A program made the position numbers and the translations under genes. Source: Linepithema humile (lineage: Eukaryota > Arthropoda > Insecta > Hymenoptera > Formicidae). Taken from it: a DNA stretch of 64,000 bases. Where the stretch lies: assembly GCF_040581485.1 (NCBI RefSeq), contig NC_090132.1, positions 4,599,001 to 4,663,000 of the forward strand, given 5' to 3'. Below are positions 1-14,943 of this stretch, piece after piece; positions within the stretch are counted from its first letter, which is position 1; the number at the start of each line of letters is the position of its first letter. The notes under the pieces were generated by a model. The model worked only from the letters and a program-made list of their open reading frames with translations, searched no databases and was not told the DNA's origin.

Positions 1-3000
1 ACAAATTGTGATGGGTTTTTGCATATTCTGATGAACCTAATAGAGTAATTCCGAACAGATAGCTGTACCGAGAGATACAGATCTACTTCCGTTCATTTAG
101 CTGCAATACAAGTTGGATAAAAAATTACAGTAGCGAATTGAAAGAGAAAAAATTGATATAATTGTTTATCAGCATGCATCACAAAAACACTGATTGAATA
201 TTTTAATTAGTTTTTATAATGGAACGTTCTAATTGTGGGAGTCACATTTGCGAGGCGCCAGAAGATATAAAAAAAAAAAAACCCCGTACTCTGTTCATTT
301 ACCTCAAATTAATCCTATGCATTTAAGAAAGACTACAATCAACAGCGATGAGCGAGAAAGATGAAGGGGAAGAAGACAGGCGGAAACGTGGGAGGGGATA
401 GTAAAATGCAAGAGGAAGAGACGCGAGAGGGAACGAGGAGGAAGCCGAAGGAAACACATGCCGTGAAGGCTCGTGCCACGACGATCTAAACCGTATCTCG
501 CGAACAGCAGTTGCAGCTGCCTCTTCGCGCGCGCGGCACAGCCGCAGCACAAACCGCCCTGCGAGAGAGCCCCCTCCCCCCCTCGCCCGCCGGCACGTCT
601 CGTCGTGTTTCTCGACCTACGGGGCACGCGGCGGCACCGGAGGGGCCCACTGCGTCCTTAAAACGAGCCGTCGTCCCCGGGCACCTTTCCTCGTCGCCGC
701 GTCCGAGTTCTTTCCGTGGTCTCTCTCTCCCCCAAAAACTTCGCTACCGATCGCGCCGCACGAAGTGCCGGTCGAAAGGTGGTTAGACGCTTCGAGGGGG
801 AGAGGGTGGGACGCACTTCGCACCTGGACTCTTCCTTCGTGGCGCGTGCAGAAACATGAGTGTACAGGATGACGGCGGCGATGACCGGCCTCTCTCTACC
901 GCAGTCTCGCCGTGCCAGCGGCAATTAAGAACCTGCCGCGCGATTGTCTTCCCTCGGGTGAGACAGACTGACTCGCACCACTGTAACTTCGCAGTGATGC
1001 AACCAACGGTCACACAGACGGACATTAAACTTTTTTTAACGTAAAAGAATTCGTCTAAAGTGAATATTTACAAAACCGTTTGTTCTTAACAAAAAATAAA
1101 ATCTAAGAAAGAGGAAAACAGATGTCTAATTTTTTTCAAAGCCACTCCTCCAGACGTTCTTTCAAAAATCAAGCTAAAAAGAAGGGCGGAGTTTTAATTC
1201 CTAAAATCAGTTTTTATATGTTTGCACAATCGGTTCGAGGCAAAATGGATATGCAATCGAGTTGAGAACCCGTTCTACCGATATATTTTGGCAGCAGAGT
1301 GGCAAACCGAGAAAGCGAGAGAAGACAGGGGTGAAAGGGAGAGAGAGAGAGAGAGAGCGCCAGAAGCGGTATGCCCGGCTGGACAAATTCGATCGTTGTC
1401 GGGCGTTTGACGGCTATTGGGCAGAGAGATATTCAGTTACTGGGTTTTAACGCGAGCCTGGCGTCGTAACACGATAACCAATTGCCTTGCCTGTGTTCTT
1501 CTCCGGAGAAGAACCGGCTGTGGCGTAGATCACCTCATTGATCACCGACTCTTACTATTCGAAAACTTCTTCGAGCATTTCGAGGAAATGTTAAGTAAAA
1601 TCCGTCTTATAAGCTATAAAAATAAAGAAGAGAGGTAACTTTCTAAATCGATCGACAATATTTATAAGCCAAGTTAAAACTTCATCTTGTTAAATCAAAT
1701 TGTATGCCAAACTTTCAAAGTATCCTATTTCTAATATATTTTCTTCAATAATATCTATTGAATATAACAATTAAAAATATTTAGCACAACTAATGTACAA
1801 ATATTGTGATGGTGATTTAAATTTACTGTAATCATTGTCCAACATCCAGATATTTCACTATGCAAATTTTCAGCGGTTTCACCCCTCGGGTAAGGATAAA
1901 CCGTGCGAATTTACTTATTAGCGACTTGACGCTTCTCTTTGTATTACGTGGCACCTCTCAGGAGTTCTAACAAGTGATACTCAAAATAACCACCCAAAGT
2001 TTCTTCCGTCCTGGTTTCAAAACTTCTTTTATCTCTGAGAGCGCCTCTCAAATGGTACTCTTATCCACCGTTCCTCAGAATGGCCGTTGATAAAAGATTC
2101 GGTTCCCGAGCTTCTCGGAGAATGAAGTAGCCCGGGAGTTTTGTCACCGAAAGAGAGAGAGGAAGAGAGAGGAACGCGGTAAGAAGAGAAACACTGTGGA
2201 GAAACACTTAGTTGCCGTCGTGTTTAATGCACGTCAAAAAGCTTTCGTCGTCGTCGTACTTCGCCACGGAGAAGTTCTTTAACGTTGTCCCAATCTATGG
2301 AACGTCCGCGACGAGATAACTGATGAAGGATGTTGATTCTAGTATCGCGAGGTTGACGAGAAAAAAATATTGCGAATTCGTCAATGTCGGTTTAACCTGA
2401 GAAAGACAGAGAGAGAGAGAGAGAAAGAACAAGATATCTTTCAGGTAAAATCGTTTATTTTTTGCCGTATTATTATATTATTTTATATCGTTATAGCAAT
2501 AATTATAGAATAGGGAACTATTTATCAGCGGCTGATCATTAATTGGCTCGCTTTCGTAAATCACTTTGGCCGGAATGACAGTAATAAGGTGCTTTTGATT
2601 GAACAATATACCTTGATTTATTACAAATATGTTGCAAACAAAAATGGAGAGTTTCGCATAATTATATGCACGTATTAATGAACAAAATCACTTAGATTAA
2701 AATCACTCGCTTCTTTCTTTTTTATTTTTATTCTCAACTTCGAATAAAAGCTTGCGTTCGATAAGTAGCGTGGAATCGAGAGGAAAATCGGCAACATCGT
2801 TGCAAGAACGCCTTTCGTAGAGATCGTTATTGAGGGTCACGTAGATTACTCCGGGGCGGGTGTCATTTCCGCGTGGGCGTGTGTCACTTCAAGGGGGGTG
2901 AATGGGGGAAACGATGAGAAGAACGACGAAGGGAAGCGCGATTATCTCCCTCGCGCGCTGCTCTAGGATTAGACTCGATCGCGCCAGACACGACAGCTGG

Positions 3001-3884
3001 AGTGGATTTTTGAAATTCCAGGTGGTGTGGTTATTTCCTGTGATGTTCCGGCAAAATTACAGAACAGCGCGCCGTTCCTCGCCGTTATGCTCTCGAACAA
3101 TACAGCGCTATATAATTATCAGTCGATAAAAGTTCTCACTTACGCATTCTTTATACACCAATTAAAATTGATATTCATAGCGTTCATTTCGTGACAAATA
3201 TCTACTTTCAAATTGACTACACATGTGCAAGTCGCACATCGTTTTTCATTCATATTAATTTTCTGCTTTATGTATATAAATACATTTGTACAATTTCGGT
3301 ACGATAACAAATGCTTCTACTTCACTCAATTTTCAATATTAGTACACGTTGTTCGAATTTATTCACGCGAAATCATTTCGCAACAAATTGAAATAATTCT
3401 AGCCGGTGGCGCGCCGTATAAATCTGGGGAACGCACGCGATGTGCCTTGCAAATCTACATAGATTACGAATTAAACATTATGATTTAAGTGGGGAGAGTG
3501 AAGAGACGGCACGATGGCACGGGGCCATCGTTCGCGCGCGTCAGTTTGCGAGGGGCGCAGTGTGTAAATTCGTATCTCGAAGCCAATGTTCCGAAGGAAC
3601 GCTGGTCGTCGAACGCTGCAACTTTTTTCCTCTCTTTCTCCACACGTTCTCTCTCTCTCTCTTTCTCTTTCTCGTTTTCCCCGCACACTCGCGCGTCGAC
3701 CGAAGGGCGCCCCAGAAGCGGCGAGACCCAGAGGGTGCATCGGAATCGTAGAGGTCCGAGGGTAACAAACGCGAGTAAAATGGATAAAGGCTACACCTGG
3801 CCTCCGGATGGTCGACGGCGGCACGCGCTACTCCTCCTCCCCCCCTCTTTCTCCCCCCCCCCCCTCTCCCTCTCTCACCCTTTT

Positions 3885-3935
<51 letters not shown>

Positions 3936-6900
3936 TTCATCGCCCCTCTCTCTCCCCATGGATAAGTCTCGTTTCTACCCGAGTGTACACACCTGCCCCT
4001 CACCGACACGCATGCACGTTGTTACGGCCGTGCGCGTAGCGAGGGTCGTAAATGCACACGGATTACTCCCGGCGATGCCGGTGGTGCGGAGGATGTGAGG
4101 AAAGAGACAGACAACCACTGCCGTAACCGGAGTGTCGAGTACCCTAAACCTTCGTCTCGAAGATAGGGGTGACCACCGATACCGGAAAGCACTGACGCGT
4201 CTTTAGATTGTCTCTCTGGATAAAAACTTTCTTCATAATCGCCGAATTAATTTTTATATATATGTTAAATCTTTAGAAAATAACGGTATTGTTTTCAATT
4301 GTTATTCGTATTTTTCGCGACCGTCCAAAAATATCTATTCAATATTTCTCCATGATGTTTCTCTTATAATATCATACTATATCATTTCTGAAAGAGATAA
4401 AAATAATAACTTCACTTTAAAATAAAATAGTTTCGCGTAAATCTAGCATTTGCACGAGTTCAAGTTAAAATGGTTGTCGATACGCTAGAGCAAATTGAAT
4501 AGTCGTATGGAATTTGCAATAGAATCAGCTCAACGTATTGACTGCCGATAACTTTTCGTCCTTGCATACGGAACCTATATTAGTCCTTTGTTGCAGTCTT
4601 ATGAAAAATAAAACGGAAAAAAACGTGTAATTCGCTTGAAAAAGATTTAACGGACGGATATCAGCTTTGTTCGAGGCACAAAAACTCCGTCAAATATTAA
4701 AACGAGTAATCGTCGCAGTACTTAATGCATTCAAAATACGGTGACACGACAAACAAAGAATTTGTTATTTTATTTGTGCAAAAGCAATATTCACGTCTCG
4801 ATAAATTTGTTTGTTCCATTCGTTGCCGTTAGCGTGAATGTAGGTAATTTCCTTGTTATGAAGCACGAATGTTTTAATCGACATTTGAAAAAACACCCGG
4901 CCCTGCCGGCAGTGGAGACGAACGGGACAGACACAAAGCGAGAACTTGCACGAGAGAGCAAAGACCTAAAGCCGGCTGCTGCCGGTGACGCGACTGTTTT
5001 CGTAGCTGTTTCCGTTGGCGCTACCCTCGTCGCAGCTTCCTCTTCGTTAGCCTCGTCGATCTCTTAAACCCTCCTTAGTGCGTCACATCGAAGAAGTCGT
5101 CGCGGGCATTTTTTTTAAGACTTTGCCGTTGAAACGCGACATTTTACAACGCGACTTCGCGGTAACCCTCGCGGTATTCAGGTCACGTAAAATAAAAAAT
5201 GTGGTAACATTTAAAGATTCGTCTATATTTTGAAGCAAGATATTTTTAGTAAACATTATATTAAAAATTTAATAAAGGTTTCAAGTTTTAAGAAATCTAA
5301 ATTTCTCGTTGAAATAAATTTCTAGTTTTATAAGATTCTACATAATTTTAGAACATATAACAGTTTTACATTTTCTAAATAAAACATGGATGAAACTCGT
5401 TGAAAAAGTAACTAGCCTGAATAAGAGTTAAACGTGCGCGTAAACGTATGTGTTAAAATTTCCACGGAAGGACGCAGATCGAGCAATACGCGAGCGAGTA
5501 ATAATCTACGAGGACGAGTATATTATTAAAAGTTTACCAGCTTGCGTTTTCTGCGTTATCGCGACACCGCTAATGAGGCAAGGGGCTCTTAATGATTATT
5601 TTCCGTGGCAGATGTAAGGATATATCCTCATATTGAACGACGTTGCTCGTCTCGCGACAGTTTCGTGTTATTAACGTGCGATGGTTACGCCTCCGAATAG
5701 AAGCAAACGCACGAACATAAGAACGTGGCTAGGAAGGTAAAGCGAAACGACGACCAGGAAGAGCAAGATCGGCAGATGGCCCTAGGGCGCGTGCCTTGGT
5801 TGGTTTTACGATTTCTTTTGAGGTCCTTTGAATAGGAATAATTACGGATAATACTGGCGCTTCGTAATGTCGGCATAAACTATTATTTTCTAATCTTTAT
5901 ATGTAATTTTTATCTATATTTTTCTCATTTTTCAATGAATTTTTCAATAATCTAAAATAAATCTTTTCCTTTTTCTAACTGCGATTTCTGAAAAAACAAT
6001 CCTTCGCAGTTATGTGACATTTTCTGCTGTAGACATGCGTTATTGGCAAATTGCCACGCATCATAGTCCACGGTAAATATGTCTTATTTGTGCATGCAAC
6101 ATATTGATATAGTACGTAACGTTTACTGTGTCAAAAAATTCGCATCGACCAATAAACTCCGTTTCGTTGCTTTACTTCGCGCAATATCATGCAATCGTGC
6201 CGCCATTAAAGGTGACGTTACTAAGTCGTAACCTCCCGAATCTCTGTCCTTAAAAGCGAGTTAAAATTTTATCGAAGCAAAATCGCGCCCATAAACATGC
6301 TAAAATATTAATCTAATATTGATTTACAATTATTACAGACACCCTATATCTAAGCGACAGCTAAATGGTTAGTTTTGCTTCATAAAAGTTAGATCCCAAT
6401 ATTATAAATAATAAGCAGTGAAATTGCACAAATAACAAAACGACTTCTTAAGAGCTGTAGATAATATTCGCGTTTTATATTTTTGTTTTCGCCTTTTCTA
6501 TAAAATTAATCGTATTTCCATCATAATAAAGCAGATCTCAAATAATAATATAATAAACAAATAAATAAATTACGTATATTAATAAATTCTCCATCTCTTA
6601 TCGGATAACAATTTTGCCAATGAAAAACAGGAACGAACGATTAGCAGCGGGCGAAAAAAAGCGGAGTAACGATCGGAAAATCGTGCCATCTGGCCGAAAG
6701 CTGTGTTCACACTGAACAATGTCCGTATTATCTATCTCCACAGCGGCAACAGAAGCACGACATGGCAAATATTCGACGACCGGGATCGCTCAGTCATCGT
6801 CGAACCAAATTTCGTTGCTTCTGGCTCACTAACAGCGCAAATCGAATTCATGGCATGCACGTTAGAGGGTTTATAATCCGTGATAAAGGACTTTCGTGGC

Positions 6901-9900
6901 GTACGTGGCTACGACCGCTTGTAATAAAATTAAAATTCGGCTTTGTAACAGTGGCTTTGTAACGGCGGATAAAGTGCGGCAGTGTTTCTTGATATATCGA
7001 TTTAGAACAATTTTATGGAGAAATTACTTCAACATAAGGCTTCGTAAACTGATTAATGGATATGGACAAAAAGTTTAATAAATAAAGAGTGCCCCGTCGA
7101 TTAAATTTACATAAGTGACTTTTACGTAACTTATGGATTCATAGGGGATGAGACTCTAAAGCTCTCTGGCGAAGTATTGAATTTCAACAACTGAAGGGCG
7201 GAAATAAGTTTCGCTTCACCTCTAATGGTGCCATTAAAATAAAATTGTGTAAAAAAACGTATTATTTGAAAGGTCAGAGGATAAGAGAAAGACCGAAATT
7301 AGGATGCGAGAATAATATTTGATCACTGCATATGAAATGTCGCAATATATTTTTAACTTTAATCTTTCTACCTTTAACTTTCCACATTTGATCGAAATGC
7401 CATTATAAAACCGATTCTTTTTATTCCAAGAAACATGAAAAACATTAATAAAAATTTTTTTACGATTACATACATTTTTTTCTCCAAATCACATCCAAAA
7501 GATCGTTAATGTAAAAATAATATTCCATATAAAACAACCAAATAATAATGTCAAAATCATGAAAATTTGCTGACTTAAAATCTCCTAATTCTTTCAATGA
7601 GAAAGACAATTCTCCAATTTATTGTCCGTTCTCCAGACAAGCGACACTCTTGATGGAAAGGAAAGGAGGAGACAACGTTGCGATAAATATATCGGAAAGG
7701 TAGGCGCAGACGACGGTGCACGGGGGAACATAGCAGGAAGTCGGAAACGTGTCGAAATACCAGAACTCGTTAAAGTATTGCGCCCACACGCTTCGGTCCA
7801 CTTTCGGCGGCGAGTCGCGTCGTCCTCGTCGTCGTCTAGACTCCTTGCAGACGTGACCTAAGGCCCGGATTAATTTTAGCAGTATTTTGTTTCGTCTGCC
7901 GGTCGGTGTCGTACACACACTGATGGCGTACCCATCCGGACAAACCCGTCGTGTCGGCTCGTCGTCGCGCCCCTCTAACCCGTTCGGTATTCCGAAATAT
8001 TTCCCATGCACGCATGACGCGCACGCATTTCACGGAACTGCGTCGCGACGCCGAAAGTATTAGTGCCTCGCCTAGAACGGTCGCCGATGATGATTCCACT
8101 TGCTCGTCAACGATTCTCGCTTCTCGGAATAGACAACCGTCAGATTCCCGACATCGCATGTTGCGGTTCGACGAATGTAGTGTGATGCATTCACGGTATT
8201 TAAGAAGAAAAAATCTATTCCACGTCGCACATTTAGAGAAAAATTTAGCCGAGTAAAATTCTGAATTTCATTCCTGTCACCTGATATATGTATATGTATA
8301 TCCGAGGTAAACACAGGATTAAAGTCAAGCGATTGCGTTTAACGTTAAGCGATGCGAATAAAGATCAAAATGTCAGGAAGACCTTTGCCTCCGCGCTAAA
8401 ATGTTTTCAGGATAAAGCGAGAGTACGCCACGGAGTTTAATATTAGCTCGTTTTACCATGTATTAATTTTTTACGTGGGAAAGTAATTTTAATACCGTGA
8501 GTTCTACGATATATGAAAGAAAAAAAAAAAAGAAAAAACGTATACACAATCTTGTTCACGATATTCTTTGTTCCTCGAGAATGTCTTGGCTCGTACGTTC
8601 ATCCGGGCTCGTTTACACCGGCAAAAGCTACGTAGAGTCCTGTGAGCACGTAATTCGCGTACGTTGTCCCTAAGCGTGGGTAATCGGAAACCGTCGAAGA
8701 ACGCGTGAGCGGTTACGAAACACGCCTTTAATTACATGCTGCGCAGTATTGGAGCAAGCAGCGACACGCAACTGCAATTCAAGAGAAATATCTTCTTTCT
8801 ATCAATAGAAAGATAAATCGTTCATTTTATGTCGGAAAATGCTACAAAAAAAATCTATAATATACTTGTTTATTAAATTTTGTAAACGTTGGGGGAGATT
8901 AAGATGAAACTTTGAACAGCATGAACTGGAATCAGATATTTCTTCAAATATATTACAGATCCGTTCACGAAAGGCTCGATTATATTCGATCGTGTATGCT
9001 AATTCTTAGTACGATCTCGTGCATCGACAATTTACAAAAGAAGCAATCGCGGTTTTACTGGCGACTCAGGCAGCACGCTATTTCCGCTTTTTGCCTAGGT
9101 CCACTTAACCGCGAGGCGAATCGAAAATCCATCTACCGTAGAAGATTTATATATCTCGTGCAGTTACGCGTAATAATTCCTTTTTAATAAGAATTTTTAA
9201 TAAGATCATGGAGATTTTTCCCGCGATAATCTAGCCGGTGAAGCAATCGAGGATTTAAGCTAAAACACGGTAGAAATTATTTAATCTAAAATTTACTTTT
9301 ATATTAAAAATATTGTCATCCAACTTATACCTTCTGCAATATCGAATGCAATAGTCATTCTTTTATCGGTTGTTTCTAAAAAAAAAGCACTGCAAAAAAC
9401 GATATAAAAGACCGATGAAAAAAATATGCTATTTATAAGATTGTTTTTGCGAAACAAATACGAGAAGCGTATATCGTTTTTATGCCTTTAACAAAAATGT
9501 GATTTAGAAAAGCGACTTCTTATTTTTGACACCTGCAGCCTTCTTTACGTCAACTTCTCAATTTTGCAATGCTAACGTCCTCGATGACCTCGTGTCTGCG
9601 GGCATATAGGAGCATAACCGCGCGTATGCTTGCTTCAAAGTTCGCTCATCCGAGACGCATCCGAGTGCTCTGAACGAGAGAACGAAGACAAATGAAGAAA
9701 ACGAGGGAGCGAGAAAGGGAAAGAGACAGACAGGGGAAGGGACGGTATAAAGGATACCGCAAAGAGAAGGAAGGGGGACGGTCGCGCGTACGGAAAAGAG
9801 AGCGAAAGAGGCCGGATGACGTTGACCTCAAACGAGGCGCCCGGCGGTTGAAAACGGTGCAGGAAGGGAGGACGCGACGCCGCGCGCCGCGACGCTGACG

Positions 9901-11047
9901 CACCGCGTATATTTGGCCAGCCTGCGCTCGCAACGTCCGAATCGCACATAGCAGCCTCTTCTTCTCGTAGTAGGTAATACGTCGACTGAGTTCTGTCCGC
10001 GCGATATGAGCTGCCGTCGGGCGAAAGAGTAAGTACGGCAAAGTACGAAATTAAAAATAAGCATTTGAGAAAATTTTCGAGGAAAACACAGTGTTTCCAA
10101 TCAAGGAAGTTCGTTAAACTCACTTGGGCATTGAGACTTGAAAAAGAACAAAACAATTTCTCAGTATCGAGTTTGATTTTGTTCCCCTACAAAGAGATTG
10201 TTACACTTCGTTTTCATTTATTCACTATGGAGCAAACCGTTGGGAAATGTAGCTTGCTACTAGTAGAAAAATATTGCGAATTGTAAAATATGTTTTAAAA
10301 GTATTTTTTAATCGATGTATTTTCTAATTAATTTTAAGAAAAAAATATATAGAATAATCTGCAAAAACCTTAGGAACTATTTAAAAGTGCTACTTACAAG
10401 TTTCACTAATTTAAATAATTCGATAAATAAAATTATTATATTGCGTACTAATACTATGTAATATGTAATAATTCTGCAGATTTTTTGCTAGTAATCTATC
10501 TACTTATGCATGGAATTATTTTGGATCAATGTTCACCTATTTCGCATAATTGCACTCGCTGTAATTATATTATAAATATAATTGTACTCTTTTATATCTT
10601 CAGTCATGAAAAGAACTACTAACTACTGCAGCATCGAGTTGTATATCGTCACACGTAGGCTACTTCATCATTATAGAATCGAGTGAATCATACAATCGAT
10701 AATCGTGAGGCTGAATAAGATCGCGGCGAAGCGCAAAATAATAAACGGGCAAAGCGAAAAGATATAGGTGCTGCATAGCGACATTTTGGCGCAAATCTGC
10801 GCTATGCGTTTTGCCACTAATCGACAGCGATCTCTCGCATACGTCGTTGCACCTTCGGGTCTTTCCATGCGAACACCACGATCGCTGAGAGGTAGTTCCG
10901 TGTGTGTATTTGTCTTAGCTCAGTTATACGGCCAACACTTGCATTTTTCCGTATATATCGTACAGGATTTTGCCAAAGCGAGAGAAATATATGACATATA
11001 GACGATGAACTTTCGGAGGACAACGACAACAAAAATGAGCAACTCAC
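1..11047. other. Gene-poor stretch, no supported exon
   Basis: No convincing coding exon was found here. The DNA alternates between AT-rich sequence and more GC/CpG-rich patches at about 470-1000, 3480-4190, 7640-8180 and 9600-10030. These patches yield overlapping open frames on both strands without splice-site support. If the exon at 11048-11228 belongs to the gene starting at 35848, later exons of that gene could lie here or beyond the left edge, but I could not place any. Short GA runs occur near 1338-1358 and 2409-2425. Confidence 0.5.
3888..3932. repeat. (CT)n microsatellite
   Basis: An uninterrupted CT dinucleotide run of about 45 bases. It is preceded by C-rich and CT-rich sequence from 3837. 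The open frames crossing it are rich in Ser/Leu or Arg/Glu only because of the repeat. Confidence 0.95.
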
Positions 11048-11228
11048 CGGTTGAAGCTCGTCTCGGAGGTGGCGTGTTGCTGCAGCCGGCTGATTTGGAA
11101 GAGCTGTTCGTCTCCTCCGCCTTCGTCACCCCCGCCCCCGCCCCCGACACCGTCCCAAACATCGGTTCTGGATTCGTCGGATTTCTCATTACTGTCGTTG
11201 ACCTCTTCGTCGTCTTCCGCTTCCATTG
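11048..11228 (-). CDS. Candidate internal exon, acidic and glycine-rich; gene unknown
   Basis: On the minus strand a 181-nt segment is bounded by a good acceptor (TTTCGTATGTGCAG, exon starts at 11228) and a consensus donor (AACCG|GTGAGT, exon ends at 11048). Two of the three frames are open. The frame preferred here needs two bases to finish the first codon. It reads Ala-Met, then an acidic stretch (EAEDDEEVNDSNEKSDE), then a six-glycine run and the end DEQLFQISRLQQHATSE. That phase matches the donor phase of the exon at 35715-35759, which suggests this is exon 3 of that gene across a 24.5-kb intron. The other open frame is basic and begins QWKRKTTKRSTT, and it cannot be excluded. No domain or family is recognised. 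The splice sites are seen; the link to the upstream exons is inference. Confidence 0.45.
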
Positions 11229-14200
11229 CTGCACATACGAAATATTGAGAATTAGTGAAATTGCGTGGTAAAATATCTTATCGAGTAAAAATGAACGAGA
11301 AATTATTACTGGCGAGATTTGGAGCAGCAGTATGTTAAATATCTGTAAGGAAATCTACAAATATCTTCTTGGTTATATTGAGAACATTGAGAACATTGTA
11401 TATAATAAACTAAACAGCACAGACTAACCGCCTTAAATTCGTTATCAAATTAAGAACTGAGTTATTAACATGAATGCAAAAATAAATGGCGCATCTTAGA
11501 TTTCTGTGTCGCGAATGCATGAAAATAATCTGTATGCTTACTCGCAACAATGCAAACGCGACAATATAGCACCTTCTCCCCTATTTATAGCATCCTAAGT
11601 TAAACTCACAAACGAAATTATACCGCTCCCGTTTCTTGAAATATCTAAGCGTACGGATTTTGCGACAATTCCTCGAGGTAGTGAAATCATCTGTCGAGAG
11701 AACTACGTCGTAACAAATCGTCCGCACTGGCCTCGGAAGAATGACCGAATCGATCGTAGACAAATCGCGCGCCTTCCGCCCGTAATTCGATTTCTTTTTG
11801 TCCGCCACGAAGAGTGAAGCCACCGGCACGGCGGCGGGAAGTACGGTCGACGAATGTAACGAGTACGATGGCAGCGACAGGTGGTGCGATAGCAGTGAGG
11901 AAACGATTCAAAGGAGAAGATATTACGGACATCCCCGAGACTTTGAACGAGCTCGCCCCTACTTAGATCTTCGCTTTTCCTCGCTATCCTCCATCTCGCC
12001 CGCTCCGCAATGCCCTATCTGATTTTCCTTACCGCCCTTTACGTCCCTGTTTAGTATCGATTCCTATTGATTTTCTTTTTCGGCTACTTTCTATTGCATT
12101 ATGCTTACAGAAATGCAATAAACAGTTATTGAATAGCATACAGTCACTGATTACGTGAATTCGTGATTAGAGTAATTCTTACGCGACGTCAAATGTTCAA
12201 TTTTTAAACGACAGTGCACTCCTTATTTTGTCAAAGCTAATAACAAAGAAATAATAAATATTTATTTCTCTGCGCATAAAATAATTATCCAATTAATTTT
12301 TAAGTAAAATATGACTTTGATTATTTCCAAATTCTGCTTGTATCTCACATATCTTGAATAAAGCTAATGATATAAGAAAAATATCTTGTAAAAAAATGTA
12401 ATGTGCCAATGAGTGAAATACTTGTCAATCACAATTTGAGAATAATTTTGATAAGTTCATATTTCGTATACTATAAACGTAAAAGAAAATGATATCTGTA
12501 TTACAATAGCAACGCAACAACTGGCATAAAGTATATATTTACGTATCTATAGCATCAAAGAATAAATTCCCTTAAAATTATGTAGGTTTCATTAATCTTT
12601 GCACAATGTAGACAAACGTTCTAAATGACTAATAACTATACTTTGTACTTTACTTTGTACTTTATAATTTTACTTTTCGTGCATCCCACCGAATTATTAT
12701 ACTTTTACATAGCAATTGAAGTAACGTCTTCCTTCTGTGGTGTCTTTAAACGGCATAACAAAAGCGACATGACTCGCTTCGGTCAATCTTCAATACAAGA
12801 GAAAAAAATGTAAACGAAAAAAAAGTATAATACGTAAATACACCCGACGAAAAATCGCAAATCGGTTTCTCATCTGAAATTTTGTCTATTCGATTCTAGG
12901 TTCTCTATTATCGCAAAACTTGATCGAACAAACCGTGTTCTCTATTGGATTTTCTAAAACGAGTATCCACTCTCTTCGAGACTATCTTCATCGTACGGTA
13001 TATTTTCCGAGATATTGACTGTCTCGATGTAATGAACACTACCGATCGAAAGATAGAGGCCGGCTTAAAACATTCATTTAAATCACGCGCACAATGCATT
13101 TTATACTCACATATATTTTGTCCGCTGCATACACGAGTAATTATAAGTTTTCTGAGCATTTGCCTTATTTTTTATTAAGTTAATCTATTTATCCACTATT
13201 ATCGGATTTCATCGAATAAAGTACTTTTGTCAATGATCTTGTAAGATGTTTAGTAAATCGTGATACATATAACAAGAAGATGTCATCTATATCCTGTAAA
13301 GAAACAAGTAAAAAATACAAAATAAATTTTAATTGCGTAGTTTGCGAACAGAAAAATTTCCAAAATCCAAAAGTAACACGTTTATTTTATTGTAGAAATA
13401 AATATATAAGAGATTTGTACGCTGAGAAAAAGAGAAATTAGAAAGCAATAATAATTGATTGCAAATGAATTACCGTTAGCAGTTTTGAAGAATTTCCGAA
13501 TTTTACCTATCTCTGTAGATGCCTATGTCTTTCCGTTTGGAAGATTCAGTATAAACTGAAAACGATATGCTCGGTATCCTAATAAGTACGCAATGTCACG
13601 TAAACAAAATATCATATGAAATTTTCCACGGTCAAGAGACGCGTGTAACGTAAATATCAATAAACAGTCAAACATACGCGCAAAACGTTACCTTCATATT
13701 CCAAATTATTTTTCAGAAAAACTCTACACTCAATCGAGAGGAATTTATTCCATATATTTTAATTGTTCTTTCACGAGGAATTATTTTTTTCGGATGTACC
13801 ATGATTTACCAGGCAATCTGTGCTACCATTTAACAACTGTATCACTTGTGTAATCGAATTTTTTTAGTGTTACGATATAAATGTATAGCACGTGTATACA
13901 CAATTGCAAAATTAAAACTTATTACATGTATAATTTAATGCTGCATATAATAAATTTATTTTTTGCAAACAATATCTATTCATTCTTGATTGGGAAAAAC
14001 AATGTATTAAAAATGGATTTAAATATAATAGATTGCGTTTTCTGTTGTCCAAATTTTTATCAATCTTTTCTGAATGTCCTCAAATTAATAATCCCCTCAG
14101 TGTTACATAAACTGATCTCAGACAGGCGTGTTTTTAGCTGTAAGTTTAATGGATTCTGACGCTAATTGCAGGGTTAAAATAGTATTACTTTGCAATGACG

Positions 14201-14523
14201 TGCATTGTCATCCACGAATAATTAACACAAGTTCAAGTATCTGGCGCAGGGGTCTAAGAAATCGTCATTTTCCCATGAAACCGCGCATAGTCAGCGCGTA
14301 GGAAACCGGAGCCACCACCTTGTGCGCTATCACGTTCTCTCTCTAGATTTCCCTCTCTCCCGCGACCTTCGGAAAGTTCTCTCCCCTTTGCTCCATTCGT
14401 ATTAGGCGCCACGATTGGGCGCCAAATGACGGCGACCACGACTGTGAGGGGTGCTGCTGCTAGAGGGATGAAGATCGCGGCACGCAGAGGGTGAGGAAAG
14501 GGGAGACGAGAGACAGACAGAGC

Positions 14524-14537
14524 GAGAGAGAGAGAGG

Positions 14538-14570
<33 letters not shown>

Positions 14571-14596
14571 GAGAGAGAGAAAGAGGAGAGAGAGAG
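14524..14596. repeat. (GA)n-rich microsatellite
   Basis: A purine run dominated by GA dinucleotides with a few GGA and AAA interruptions. It is complementary in sequence to the CT tracts at 14738-14776 and 14952-15000, so together they form inverted simple repeats. Confidence 0.95.
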
Positions 14597-14943
14597 CGAC
14601 AGGGAAAAGGGGATGAACGAAAGGGAACGAGAAAGACGGGGAATGTGTGGAGAGAGCAGAGGGGCGTGGCAAGATGAATGATCGCAAGACGCGGGAGTAT
14701 TGATCTCGGGAACTGTACTCTCTCTCCACGGTGGAGTCTCTATCTTTCTCTTTCTCTCTCTCTCCCTCTCTCTCTTCCGTTCCTCTCTTCTTCGTATATA
14801 CGATATATCTCCCCTTGCTCGTCGTAGTCTCCTCTCTTCCGCCCTTGCTTCGTTCGTTCTATCTCGAGTTCTCTCTCCCGAGGCTTCGCACCCCTGTACC
14901 GGGGTTGGGTGCCACGGCGGTTGGGTTCAGGGTCATGCGTGCA

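Noticed and set aside
7619..8011. 130-codon minus-strand open frame ending in an aromatic-rich segment
   Set aside because: It starts at GTG, overlaps open frames on the plus strand, and has no signal peptide or domain that I recognise.
9635..10156. 173-codon minus-strand open frame rich in Ser, Pro and Leu
   Set aside because: Composition is driven by a purine/pyrimidine-biased tract; a second overlapping frame is equally open and there is no recognisable domain.
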